Shown piece after piece: positions 1 through 6,199 of a stretch of DNA of 14,361 nt. The stretch spans positions 1 through 14,361 of the forward strand of contig JASLHB010000114.1 in the NCBI GenBank assembly GCA_030149965.1, given 5' to 3'. Below the pieces are notes generated by a model, which was given only the letters and a program-made list of their open reading frames with translations, did no database searches and had not been told where the DNA came from. The stretch's first letter is position 1; each line of letters opens with the position of its first letter. A program made the position numbers and the translations under genes. This DNA is from Wohlfahrtiimonas sp. Lineage in GTDB: Bacteria > Pseudomonadota > Gammaproteobacteria > Cardiobacteriales > Wohlfahrtiimonadaceae.

Positions 1-6
1 AAAGGA
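1..6 (+). promoter_or_regulatory. Ribosome binding site of sufS
   Basis: The bases AAAGGA lie six bases before the ATG at 13 and fit a Shine-Dalgarno site. The window starts here, so any promoter is outside it. In related bacteria sufS follows sufB, sufC and sufD, and the absence of a leader in view is compatible with that. Confidence 0.6.
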
Positions 7-12
7 TTTCTC

Positions 13-1230
13 ATGTCAAAGATCGACACAATTCGCCAAGCCTTCCCTATTTTAAATGAAACTGTTCATGGAAAACCATTAGCGTTTTTAGATACGGGTG
101 CTTCGGCACAAAAGCCGTTGTGTGTGATCAATGCAGAAAAAGAAGTGTATGAAAAGTACTACGCCAACATTCATCGTGGCGTGTACTTTTTCAGCCAAGA
201 ATCTACAGAGCGTTACGAAAATGTTCGTAAAGTTGTGTGTGAGCTTATTGGTAGTCATGATCCGCGTGAAATTATTTTCACAAAAGGTACAACAGAAAGC
301 ATTAACTTAGTGGCTCATAGCTTGGGCAACTTAATTTTAAACGCAGATGATCGCGTGATGATCACAGAGATGGAACATCACGCGAACATCGTACCTTGGC
401 AGATGATTTGCCAAGCAAAAGGCGCAAAGCTTGTCGTTGTTCCAGTTTTAGATGATGGTAGTTTGGATATGGATTTCCTCCATGCTAACTTGGATTCCAC
501 TGTTAAAATTGTTGCGGTTACACAAATCTCGAATGCACTTGGCACAATCAATGACATTCCTGCTATCGTTAAAAAAGCTCACGAAGTAGGTGCAAAAATT
601 TTAGTAGATGGCGCTCAAGGAATCGTTCATGAGCCATTGAATGTGAAAAAATTAGATATCGATTTCTATGTTTTCTCAGCACATAAGTTATATGGTCCAA
701 CTGGCGTTGGCGTTGTTTATGGCAAAAAAGACTTATTAAATGCAATGCCGCCGTATCAAACAGGTGGCGATATGATTGATGAAGTGACATTTGAGAAAAC
801 AACATTCGCACCATTACCGAATAAATTTGAAGCAGGCACACCGAATATTGCAGGCGTGATTGCTTTTGAAACAGCCATTCGCTTTGTACAAGAAGTTGGC
901 TTTGATTTCATCAAAGAACACGAAAAAGAATTATTGGATTACGCAACCGCTGAATTATCGAAATTACCTGAAGTGCGCTTGATCGGCACGGCTAAAAACA
1001 AAGTTGGCGTGATTTCGTTTGTGGTTAAAGGTGTTCATCCACATGATATTGGCACAATGCTTGATCATTTCGGCGTTGCAATTCGTGTTGGCCATCACTG
1101 TGCACAACCAATCATGAAACGTTTTGGCGTTCCTGCTACTGCCCGTGTTTCATTTGGCATGTACAACACTAAAGCCGAAGTTGATCAATTGATCGATGGC
1201 TTAAAGAAAATCATTGAGATGTTTAGCTAA
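13..1230 (+). CDS. sufS: Cysteine desulfurase SufS (group II, PLP-dependent)
   Basis: This enzyme removes sulfur from L-cysteine, giving alanine and a protein-bound persulfide that feeds Fe-S cluster assembly by the cytoplasmic SUF machinery. The 405 residues match the family length (E. coli SufS, 406). The PLP-binding lysine is K225 in FSAHKLYGPTG. His123 stacks on the cofactor in EHHANIVPW, and D199 and Q202 are the other cofactor contacts. The persulfide cysteine is C363 in RVGHHCAQP. All are one position or less from their E. coli counterparts. The start has a good ribosome site at 1-6. It is probably the last gene of a suf operon entering from the left, because the next gene is convergent and no sufE or sufU follows. 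The related enzyme CsdA is the main alternative, but length and motifs favour SufS. Confidence 0.93.
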   Translation: MSKIDTIRQAFPILNETVHGKPLAFLDTGASAQKPLCVINAEKEVYEKYYANIHRGVYFFSQESTERYENVRKVVCELIGSHDPREIIFTKGTTESINLVAHSLGNLILNADDRVMITEMEHHANIVPWQMICQAKGAKLVVVPVLDDGSLDMDFLHANLDSTVKIVAVTQISNALGTINDIPAIVKKAHEVGAKILVDGAQGIVHEPLNVKKLDIDFYVFSAHKLYGPTGVGVVYGKKDLLNAMPPYQTGGDMIDEVTFEKTTFAPLPNKFEAGTPNIAGVIAFETAIRFVQEVGFDFIKEHEKELLDYATAELSKLPEVRLIGTAKNKVGVISFVVKGVHPHDIGTMLDHFGVAIRVGHHCAQPIMKRFGVPATARVSFGMYNTKAEVDQLIDGLKKIIEMFS

Positions 1231-1236
1231 ACATCT
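1217..1236 (+). repeat. 20-bp perfect palindrome across the sufS stop codon
   Basis: AGATGTTTAGCTAAACATCT is identical to its own reverse complement and includes the TAA stop of sufS. As RNA it can fold into an 8-bp stem with an AGCT loop. TTTAACAAT follows, a poor U-tract, so it may act as a weak terminator or 3'-end-stabilising hairpin for the suf transcript rather than a strong terminator. Confidence 0.55.
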
Positions 1237-1259
1237 TTAACAATCCCAAATACTCAAAC

Positions 1260-1286
1260 CCCCAACCTGAAATCATCAGATTGGGG
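1260..1286 (-). terminator. Hairpin between convergent sufS and the HEAT-like gene
   Basis: CCCCAACCTGA (1260-1270) and TCAGATTGGGG (1276-1286) form an 11-bp stem with a 5-base loop. On the minus strand the single non-Watson-Crick position becomes a U-G wobble, so the stem is intact, and it is followed by GTTTGAGTATTT. On the plus strand the same position is a C-A mismatch. It therefore suits the minus-strand gene ending at 1294 better, although the U-tract is interrupted. Partial action on sufS transcripts is possible. Confidence 0.55.
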
Positions 1287-1293
1287 ATTAATC

Positions 1294-2745
1294 TTAATAT
1301 CTTTTCAAAAAATCAATAAAGATAGGATCTTCATATTTATCTTGTGGCTGATTCTGCTGTAGATATTTATCCACAATATCTAAAACACCTTTTAACTTCT
1401 GCTCATTCACATATACACCTGATTTAAAAGCATGTAATCGTTGCATGATTAAAAATTTAAGCGCAGGATTAGGGAGATTTATACCCAATGAATATTCCAA
1501 ACAAATTTCTAATGATGTTAAGGATTTTGATTGAACCAATACATTTAATATTCGTTTCTTTGTAATATCTAATTTTGCATTGTGTAATACTTCAATCAGC
1601 CGTGATTCAATCTCATCATTCAAAAAACCTTCTAAATATTTTAATAAGGCAATCTGAAATTTAGAAATATCATCTGCCAAATGATCTAAAGCCCAATAAT
1701 ACAAATCTCGTTCTGTAAAATGGCTAATATATAAGAAACTTGTCTTTTTTAATTTAAGAATTGAACTATCTAAATATGGTCTTGCTTGTTCCAATAATAT
1801 TGGTTGATTCAATTCCAATAAAGCCAATAATGCGATCTCGACATTGCCAATGTTAAACTGATTGGTATAAAACCCTACAAAATCAAAATTCTGTTGCTTT
1901 AAATAAAATTGAGCTAATTGTCTAACGGTTCTTGATACATCCATCAGTTTTTCACGATAATATTTATTTTTCTCTTCGATTGTTCCATGATCAACTAACC
2001 AATAAATTGCCTGTTTACGAATGTTAAAAGATGGATCATTCAACAATTCTAATATATCTTCTCTTGGTAAAATATTACTGCATGATAATGCTAGTTTACG
2101 AATCAGAAAAAATTTGTCACGAATAAACCATTCTGCAAGTTTCGCCTGATCACAATCTCTATCTAGCAAAATATTGGCAATTAAATACCTCGACTGATCA
2201 TTATCAACATTGCTATATTCCAAGATATTTTCATCTAAAAAAAGAAAATCCATAATCTGCAAATATGCTTGCTGGCTTGTAGCATACTGCTGATATTTAA
2301 AGTAATAGATATATTTTAAATGTTGCAATAAACATTTTCGATATTCACTTTTAAGAATTTCCGATAGATTATCACTGATAATTTTCCTGATCTCTCCAAC
2401 ATAATCATTCAATCTAGCTAAAATAAATGGAATATTTTGGGATGTTATATTTTGTAATAATTGCTTTAATGCTAATTCACGAACAAAACCATTACGATTA
2501 AAACTCGCAAAACAATAATAAAGCGCTAATTCTTGAGGATTAATTTGTAATTTTTGAACAGTTTTTTGGAATTGACTATTTGTGATATTAACAGCATTTT
2601 GCACCATTAATTGTTTAGCAAATCCCCTTTGCTGAAAGTCAATCTGAAAGGCATAAAAATCATAGTTATCTAATGTATATGTCTGTATCTTTGGCAATTG
2701 TTTTTGCCCTTTACCAAGATATGAAAGTAATTTACTAATTAGCAT
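1294..2745 (-). CDS. Uncharacterised HEAT-like repeat protein
   Basis: I do not recognise this 483-residue protein. It has no signal peptide or clear membrane segment, so it is probably cytoplasmic. Several stretches follow the HEAT/PBS-lyase pattern of a basic residue followed by an aliphatic helix: GFVRELALKQL near 86-96, GEIRKIISDNL near 117-127, FLIRKLALSCS near 213-223, FNIRKQAIYWL near 240-250 and RTVRQLAQFYL near 272-282. The rest is also leucine-rich and helical, so an alpha-solenoid scaffold is likely. No catalytic motif is visible. The start at 2745 is preceded by TAGGTTCAAC, a reasonable ribosome site. The gene is AT-richer to the eye than sufS, stands alone between a convergent and a divergent neighbour, and could be a lineage-specific or acquired gene. 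The coding call is firm because the frame is long and intact; the function is unknown. Confidence 0.82.
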   Translation of the reverse strand: MLISKLLSYLGKGQKQLPKIQTYTLDNYDFYAFQIDFQQRGFAKQLMVQNAVNITNSQFQKTVQKLQINPQELALYYCFASFNRNGFVRELALKQLLQNITSQNIPFILARLNDYVGEIRKIISDNLSEILKSEYRKCLLQHLKYIYYFKYQQYATSQQAYLQIMDFLFLDENILEYSNVDNDQSRYLIANILLDRDCDQAKLAEWFIRDKFFLIRKLALSCSNILPREDILELLNDPSFNIRKQAIYWLVDHGTIEEKNKYYREKLMDVSRTVRQLAQFYLKQQNFDFVGFYTNQFNIGNVEIALLALLELNQPILLEQARPYLDSSILKLKKTSFLYISHFTERDLYYWALDHLADDISKFQIALLKYLEGFLNDEIESRLIEVLHNAKLDITKKRILNVLVQSKSLTSLEICLEYSLGINLPNPALKFLIMQRLHAFKSGVYVNEQKLKGVLDIVDKYLQQNQPQDKYEDPIFIDFLKRY

Positions 2746-2766
2746 GTTGAACCTATATATTTATTC

Positions 2767-2798
2767 ATTATATATAACAAAAACTACTATGAATTCAA
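2767..2798 (-). promoter_or_regulatory. Candidate promoter of the HEAT-like gene
   Basis: Read on the minus strand, TTGAAT (2793-2798) could be a -35 and TATAAT (2767-2772) a -10. The 20-base spacer is longer than ideal. An overlapping TATATA (2769-2774) would give 18 bases. Transcription would begin near 2760, leaving a very short leader before the ATG at 2745. The region is so AT-rich that chance matches are likely. Confidence 0.3.
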
Positions 2799-2832
2799 AT
2801 ATATTGCCAACTTAATCAACTCATCAATGAAC

Positions 2833-2856
2833 ATTTCTACTCAGCTCAGTAGAAAT
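2833..2856 (+). terminator. Hairpin with T-tract in the divergent intergenic region
   Basis: ATTTCTACT (2833-2841) pairs perfectly over 9 bp with AGTAGAAAT (2848-2856) around a CAGCTC loop, and TTTATT follows on the plus strand. This looks like a modest rho-independent terminator, but no plus-strand gene ends nearby. It lies just before the presumed promoter of the gene at 2926. It may stop read-through from the left, or it may be a protein-binding operator. Confidence 0.4.
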
Positions 2857-2863
2857 TTTATTA

Positions 2864-2892
2864 CTGACCACTCAAGCATTCGCTCGTATAAT
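2864..2892 (+). promoter_or_regulatory. Candidate sigma-70 promoter for the EamA pair
   Basis: CTGACC (2864-2869, four of six matches to TTGACA) is 17 bases from a perfect TATAAT (2887-2892). Transcription would begin near 2899, giving a leader of about 27 bases before the ATG at 2926. An 8-bp palindrome GAGCGCTC (2915-2922) sits in that leader and covers the weak ribosome site. Confidence 0.55.
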
Positions 2893-2925
2893 GAATTTAT
2901 TCAATCTATTCGTTGAGCGCTCGCT

Positions 2926-3879
2926 ATGACAACTTCCCTCAAAAATGCCAAACTTGGCTTTATTCTGTCCGTTTTTACTGCATTTATCTGGGGAAATGTG
3001 CCAATCGCCCTCAAAGAAGTCATGCAAGAACTCGATGCGCCAACACTAGTTTGGTATCGTTTCTTAATTGCATTTTTGATTCTCTTCCCAATATTAGCAG
3101 TGAAGAAAAACCTACCTTTTCGCAAAATTCAGAAAAATCCAAAATTTTTAATTTTATTATCTATATTAACGCTCGGTATTATTGGTAACTTCGTATTGCT
3201 CAGCAAAGCGCTCGTTTATACAACGCCAACTGTCGTACAGATCGTGATTCAACTTTCTAGCGTTGGCTTATTATTCGCAGGCGTGATTGTGTTTAAAGAA
3301 CGTTTATCTCGCACACAATTACTCGGCGTGATTATCTTAATCATTGGATTATTATTATTTTTTAATACGAATTTAATCGAGATGATCTCATCCTTTAATG
3401 GTTATTCTATGGGCGTAATTTTGGCATTATTGGGCGCGTTCTCTTGGGTATTTTTCGCATTAGCACAAAAAGTTGCCCTGCGTGATTTCAGCTCACTCCA
3501 AATTCTATTAATCCTTAATGGCATTGGTATGATTTTTCTACTGCCATTTGTGAACTTCTCAGCAGTGTTAACCTTATCCACTTTAAAATTAATTTTACTC
3601 GCCTATTGCGGCTTAAACACAGTGCTAGGTTACGGTGCATTAGCCGAAGCAATGCGCCTTTGGGAAGTTTCTAAAGTCAGTGCGATGATCACATTTACAC
3701 CATTATTCACCTTAGCATTTTCATTGGCATTTTCCGCAATGTGGCCAACAATGTTCGAGCATCCAAGCTTAAATATGTTGGGCTATATTGGCGTATTCAC
3801 CGTGGTATTTGGTGCAATGTTTATGGTCATTGGAGAATCACTCATTCGATCCATTACCCAAAAAACTCATCAAAAATAG
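2926..3879 (+). CDS. EamA/DMT-family membrane transporter (first of tandem pair)
   Basis: This is a 317-residue inner-membrane protein with about ten hydrophobic segments in two homologous EamA halves, roughly residues 10-140 and 160-305. It opens the first helix with LGFILSVFTAFIWGNVPIALKEV, and the segment ending the first half has the family's VFKERLSRTQLLGVIILIIGL pattern. DMT proteins of this type move small metabolites such as amino acids or nucleotides, usually by proton-coupled efflux or exchange. The substrate cannot be read from sequence. The start was chosen because translation from 2926 gives the usual short cytoplasmic N terminus; the ribosome site (TTGAG, 2913-2917) is weak. The next transporter begins 9 bases after its stop, so the two probably share a transcript from the promoter at 2864-2892. 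Confidence 0.86.
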   Translation: MTTSLKNAKLGFILSVFTAFIWGNVPIALKEVMQELDAPTLVWYRFLIAFLILFPILAVKKNLPFRKIQKNPKFLILLSILTLGIIGNFVLLSKALVYTTPTVVQIVIQLSSVGLLFAGVIVFKERLSRTQLLGVIILIIGLLLFFNTNLIEMISSFNGYSMGVILALLGAFSWVFFALAQKVALRDFSSLQILLILNGIGMIFLLPFVNFSAVLTLSTLKLILLAYCGLNTVLGYGALAEAMRLWEVSKVSAMITFTPLFTLAFSLAFSAMWPTMFEHPSLNMLGYIGVFTVVFGAMFMVIGESLIRSITQKTHQK

Positions 3880-3882
3880 GAT
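3878..3882 (+). promoter_or_regulatory. Ribosome binding site overlapping the preceding stop codon
   Basis: AGGAT overlaps the TAG stop (3877-3879) of the first transporter and lies six bases before the ATG at 3889. This arrangement suggests translational coupling of the two transporter genes. Confidence 0.55.
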
Positions 3883-3888
3883 ATCTCC

Positions 3889-4740
3889 ATGGCACCCACA
3901 GCTTTGCTTGGCATTTTCTTCGTCGTCATATCCCAACTAGCATTTGCAGGAATGGATAGCATTATTAAATGGCTCAGCGCGGATTTATCCACAGCAACCA
4001 TCATTTTCTTTCGCAATCTCATCACATTAATTTGGATGGCACCTATATTTTTCCGCACAGGTGAATTCAAAAACTCATTAAAACGATTGCCACTGCATGC
4101 AATCCGATCATTATCAGGTCAAATTGGAATGATCTTTATCTTCCTATCTTTAGCGTTATTGCCCTTATCAGATGCCTCTGTTTTACGATCATTAACGCCG
4201 TTATTTGTGCCAATTTTGGCGGCCATTTGGTTAAAAGAAAAGCTTTCTTGGTTATTAATTCCTAGCTTTATTCTTGCAATTATTGGCTCATGGATATTAG
4301 CAGGCATTGATAAACCACAGTTTTCCATGTATTCATTCTTGCCAATCATTGCTGGAGTTTTCGTAGCAATGGCAATGGTTGCCATCAAACGAATTAGCCA
4401 AGTGGCAAGTGGATCAGAAATTGTTTTTTATTTCTCTTTGACAGGCGTTGTATTTGCAACAGTCATGGGATTGGTGACCGAATTTACAATGCCATCCGAT
4501 TATAGAATTTGGCTCATGATTTTATTCATGGGTATCTTTGGTTCTCTTGGACAAATTTGGATCACTAAAGCCAACCAACTGACAGATGCATCATTGCTCG
4601 CACCATTTTATTATTTGAATGCAGTATTCGGAGCGATTCTCTCTCACTTCTTTTGGCATGAAAAATTAGGCATTTGGGGATGGATTGGAGCAGCAACTAT
4701 TATTGCAGCAGGGCTATTGGTTGTGCTTAAAAAGAAGTAA
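3889..4740 (+). CDS. EamA/DMT-family membrane transporter (second of tandem pair)
   Basis: This 283-residue protein is another ten-helix DMT carrier, with EamA halves at roughly 5-135 and 150-280. The typical end-of-half signature is visible at LTPLFVPILAAIWLKEKLSWLLIPSFILAIIGSW, and the second half closes with AVFGAILSHFFWHEKLGIWGWIGAATIIAAGLLVVL. It is only distantly similar by eye to the gene just upstream, so this is not a recent duplication. Its opening segments resemble the riboflavin/S-adenosylmethionine uptake branch of the DMT group, but I cannot assign a substrate. The ribosome site overlaps the upstream stop, implying a two-gene operon. No convincing terminator follows the stop, so some read-through toward the next gene is possible. 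Confidence 0.86.
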   Translation: MAPTALLGIFFVVISQLAFAGMDSIIKWLSADLSTATIIFFRNLITLIWMAPIFFRTGEFKNSLKRLPLHAIRSLSGQIGMIFIFLSLALLPLSDASVLRSLTPLFVPILAAIWLKEKLSWLLIPSFILAIIGSWILAGIDKPQFSMYSFLPIIAGVFVAMAMVAIKRISQVASGSEIVFYFSLTGVVFATVMGLVTEFTMPSDYRIWLMILFMGIFGSLGQIWITKANQLTDASLLAPFYYLNAVFGAILSHFFWHEKLGIWGWIGAATIIAAGLLVVLKKK

Positions 4741-4793
4741 AACATGATAAATCACACAAAAAATCTGTATTTTTAAATTAATTCCAGCATCAA

Positions 4794-4802
4794 TGATAGA
4801 AT
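4794..4802 (+). promoter_or_regulatory. Extended -10 promoter candidate for the barrel protein
   Basis: TGATAGAAT fits the extended -10 pattern TGnTATAAT with one mismatch. No good -35 lies upstream, which extended -10 promoters tolerate. Transcription would start near 4809, giving a leader of about 73 bases. Within it CTTATCT (4810-4816) and AGATAAG (4832-4838) could pair. A second -10-like TACAAT is at 4846-4851. Confidence 0.4.
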
Positions 4803-4881
4803 AGATCGCCTTATCTAAATCCAATAATTAAAGATAAGATTTCTCTACAATAATATTTAATAATGTTTTGAGGTGAGTACT

Positions 4882-5619
4882 ATGAAAAAAATTATTATCG
4901 CAGCAGCTCTAATGGGAGTTTTCTCGGCCACAGCTTATGCACAACAAAGTACTAAATCAGGGGTTTATATCACTGGTAAAGTTGGTGTATCAATCGTAGA
5001 TATGTCAGGCCTAAGATTACAATATATTGATGATCTTGATGCTAGTAATAATCAAACATTACCACTGAATAGTAAAAATAAAAGTGTTTTTGGTGGCGGT
5101 ATTGCATTCGGTTATAACTTTGCACCACAATTTGGTTTACCTATTCGTGCAGAATTAGATGTAGTTGCACGCGGTAAAGCAAAAGCAACACAGAGTTGGG
5201 GCGTTACAGCTAATCCATTTTCAGCATCAGCAAATATTGGCAATGAAATTAAACTCACAACAGTAATGGCGAATGGTTATTATGATTTTGAAAATGATTC
5301 AGCATTTACACCATATGTTTCTGCTGGTATCGGTTATGCTCACCTCAAACACACTGTAAAAGTTGGCGCCTCTGCTTCAAATGGTCAAACTTCAGTGAGT
5401 GATTCAGGATCGGCATCTCATACATCTAACAACTTCGCATGGAGTTTAGGTGCAGGTGTTCAATATGCATTAAATGATGATCTAGCATTAGATTTAAGCT
5501 ATAAGTTCATCGATGCAGGTAAATCTAAATTCTCAGATAGAGGTGAAGATGAATCATTGCATGCACGCACGAAAGTAAAATCACATGATTTAATGCTTGG
5601 CGTAACATACAGCTTCTAA
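4882..5619 (+). CDS. Outer-membrane beta-barrel protein (OmpA-like/Opa-like)
   Basis: This is a 245-residue exported protein. Residues 1-20 form a classic signal peptide, KK followed by a hydrophobic stretch, ending in AYA before QQ. The mature part of about 225 residues alternates polar and hydrophobic residues as in small barrels. Visible strand-like segments include GVYITGKVGVSIV near the N terminus, FTPYVSAGIGYAHLKH and FAWSLGAGVQYALNDDLALDLSYKFIDAG. The chain ends HDLMLGVTYSF, with the terminal phenylalanine recognised by the BAM complex. It fits the eight-stranded outer membrane beta-barrel family (PF13505-like). The exact role, whether adhesin, structural protein or channel, cannot be read. 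An upstream in-frame GTG at 4873 is rejected because it lies inside the ribosome site GAGGTGAG that serves ATG 4882. The gene is monocistronic, with its own terminator. Confidence 0.85.
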   Translation: MKKIIIAAALMGVFSATAYAQQSTKSGVYITGKVGVSIVDMSGLRLQYIDDLDASNNQTLPLNSKNKSVFGGGIAFGYNFAPQFGLPIRAELDVVARGKAKATQSWGVTANPFSASANIGNEIKLTTVMANGYYDFENDSAFTPYVSAGIGYAHLKHTVKVGASASNGQTSVSDSGSASHTSNNFAWSLGAGVQYALNDDLALDLSYKFIDAGKSKFSDRGEDESLHARTKVKSHDLMLGVTYSF

Positions 5620-5645
5620 ATTCAATGATAGATAATATACATGAT

Positions 5646-5672
5646 AAAGCCGCTTAATTAGCGGCTTTTTTT
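5646..5672 (+). terminator. Rho-independent terminator after the barrel gene
   Basis: AAAGCCGCT (5646-5654) and AGCGGCTTT (5660-5668) form a 9-bp GC-cored stem with a TAATT loop, and the T-run extends to 5672. It begins 26 bases after the stop codon at 5619 and is a textbook intrinsic terminator. Confidence 0.9.
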
Positions 5673-5827
5673 AATCTTCAAGTAACCATATAACAGATTA
5701 CATCTAAACAACATTAGTGGTTCATAGGTATATAACTCTCAATGCTGTCTTTTTGGTGATCTGTCTAAAATATTGACTAAATTGTATTATTTACCATTTA
5801 TTTTACTAAAAACTCCATAAATATTTC

Positions 5828-5857
5828 TTATCATGTAGTTTTTATGTAGCCTATAAT
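5828..5857 (+). promoter_or_regulatory. Promoter candidate with direct repeat in the spacer
   Basis: TTATCA (5828-5833, four of six) is 18 bases from a perfect TATAAT (5852-5857). ATGTAG occurs at 5833-5838 and again at 5844-5849, exactly 11 bases apart, one helical turn, between the two promoter elements. Transcription would start near 5864, more than 330 bases before the AbgT gene. Confidence 0.3.
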
Positions 5858-5929
5858 TTTAACGATTATTTTGGCCAATTTTCTAACAAATGGCTTGAGT
5901 AATAAGTATGCAAATATTTTAAACATCAC

Positions 5930-5988
5930 CAATGTAATAAAAAAAACTTATCAATAAAGCATGTATAATTTATCTATACATTACATTG
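5930..5988. repeat. Overlapping inverted repeats, operator-like
   Basis: CAATGTAAT (5930-5938) is the exact inverse complement of ATTACATTG (5980-5988). Inside this span, TGTATA (5962-5967) and TATACA (5975-5980) form a second inverted repeat with a 7-base gap. Two TATAAT hexamers (5964-5969 and 5996-6001) lie in or next to them. The arrangement could be an operator, but no regulator gene is adjacent. Confidence 0.35.
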
Positions 5989-6035
5989 TTATTTGTATAA
6001 TTTTGCATCTAAACCCAGTATCTTTCAGTAAAATC

Positions 6036-6050
6036 TTTTAATTATTAAAA
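6036..6050. repeat. 15-base AT palindrome
   Basis: TTTTAAT and ATTAAAA flank a single T, giving 7-bp arms. It lies about 150 bases before the AbgT start and just upstream of a promoter-like TTCACA. It could be a regulator half-site pair or chance in AT-rich DNA. Confidence 0.3.
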
Positions 6051-6064
6051 TAATGCGGGCTTAT

Positions 6065-6094
6065 TTCACATTAAACAGCATAAATGTCTATTTT
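6065..6094 (+). promoter_or_regulatory. Candidate promoter nearest the AbgT gene
   Basis: TTCACA (6065-6070) matches the -35 consensus at five of six positions, and TATTTT (6089-6094) is a weak -10 after 18 bases. The start would be near 6101, leaving a leader of about 100 bases. It is a tentative call. Confidence 0.3.
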
Positions 6095-6199
6095 AATTAT
6101 CATTTACGTTAGAATTTTTTTCTGCTAATAATCTTTCTCATTCTATTACCTAGATTTACCATCAATAATTATTTTAAATAGAAGATCGGAGGATTTCCC

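Larger units (their letters stand above)
5673..6199 (+). other. AT-rich non-coding leader upstream of the AbgT gene
   Basis: About 527 bases with no credible gene. It holds several promoter-like and symmetric elements, listed separately: a TATAAT promoter candidate with an 11-base-spaced direct repeat at 5828-5857, overlapping inverted repeats at 5930-5988, a 15-base palindrome at 6036-6050 and a promoter candidate at 6065-6094. The strong ribosome site GGAGGA at 6188-6193 ends it. I see no RNA gene or riboswitch I can name. The length suggests complex regulation of the operon or an unrecognised small RNA, but base composition alone would generate some of these matches. Confidence 0.45.

Noticed and set aside
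2901..3188. Short open frames on both strands across the start of the first EamA gene
   Set aside because: They overlap a well-supported membrane protein in other frames, and their translations look random.
4873..4881. GTG start giving three extra residues on the barrel protein
   Set aside because: The GTG lies inside the GAGGTGAG ribosome site that serves the ATG at 4882, and the signal peptide begins cleanly at MKK.
6091..6110. Fur-box-like TAATTATCATTTA upstream of the AbgT gene
   Set aside because: Only a short part resembles the 19-base consensus, which is easily met by chance in AT-rich DNA, and the downstream genes have no obvious iron link.
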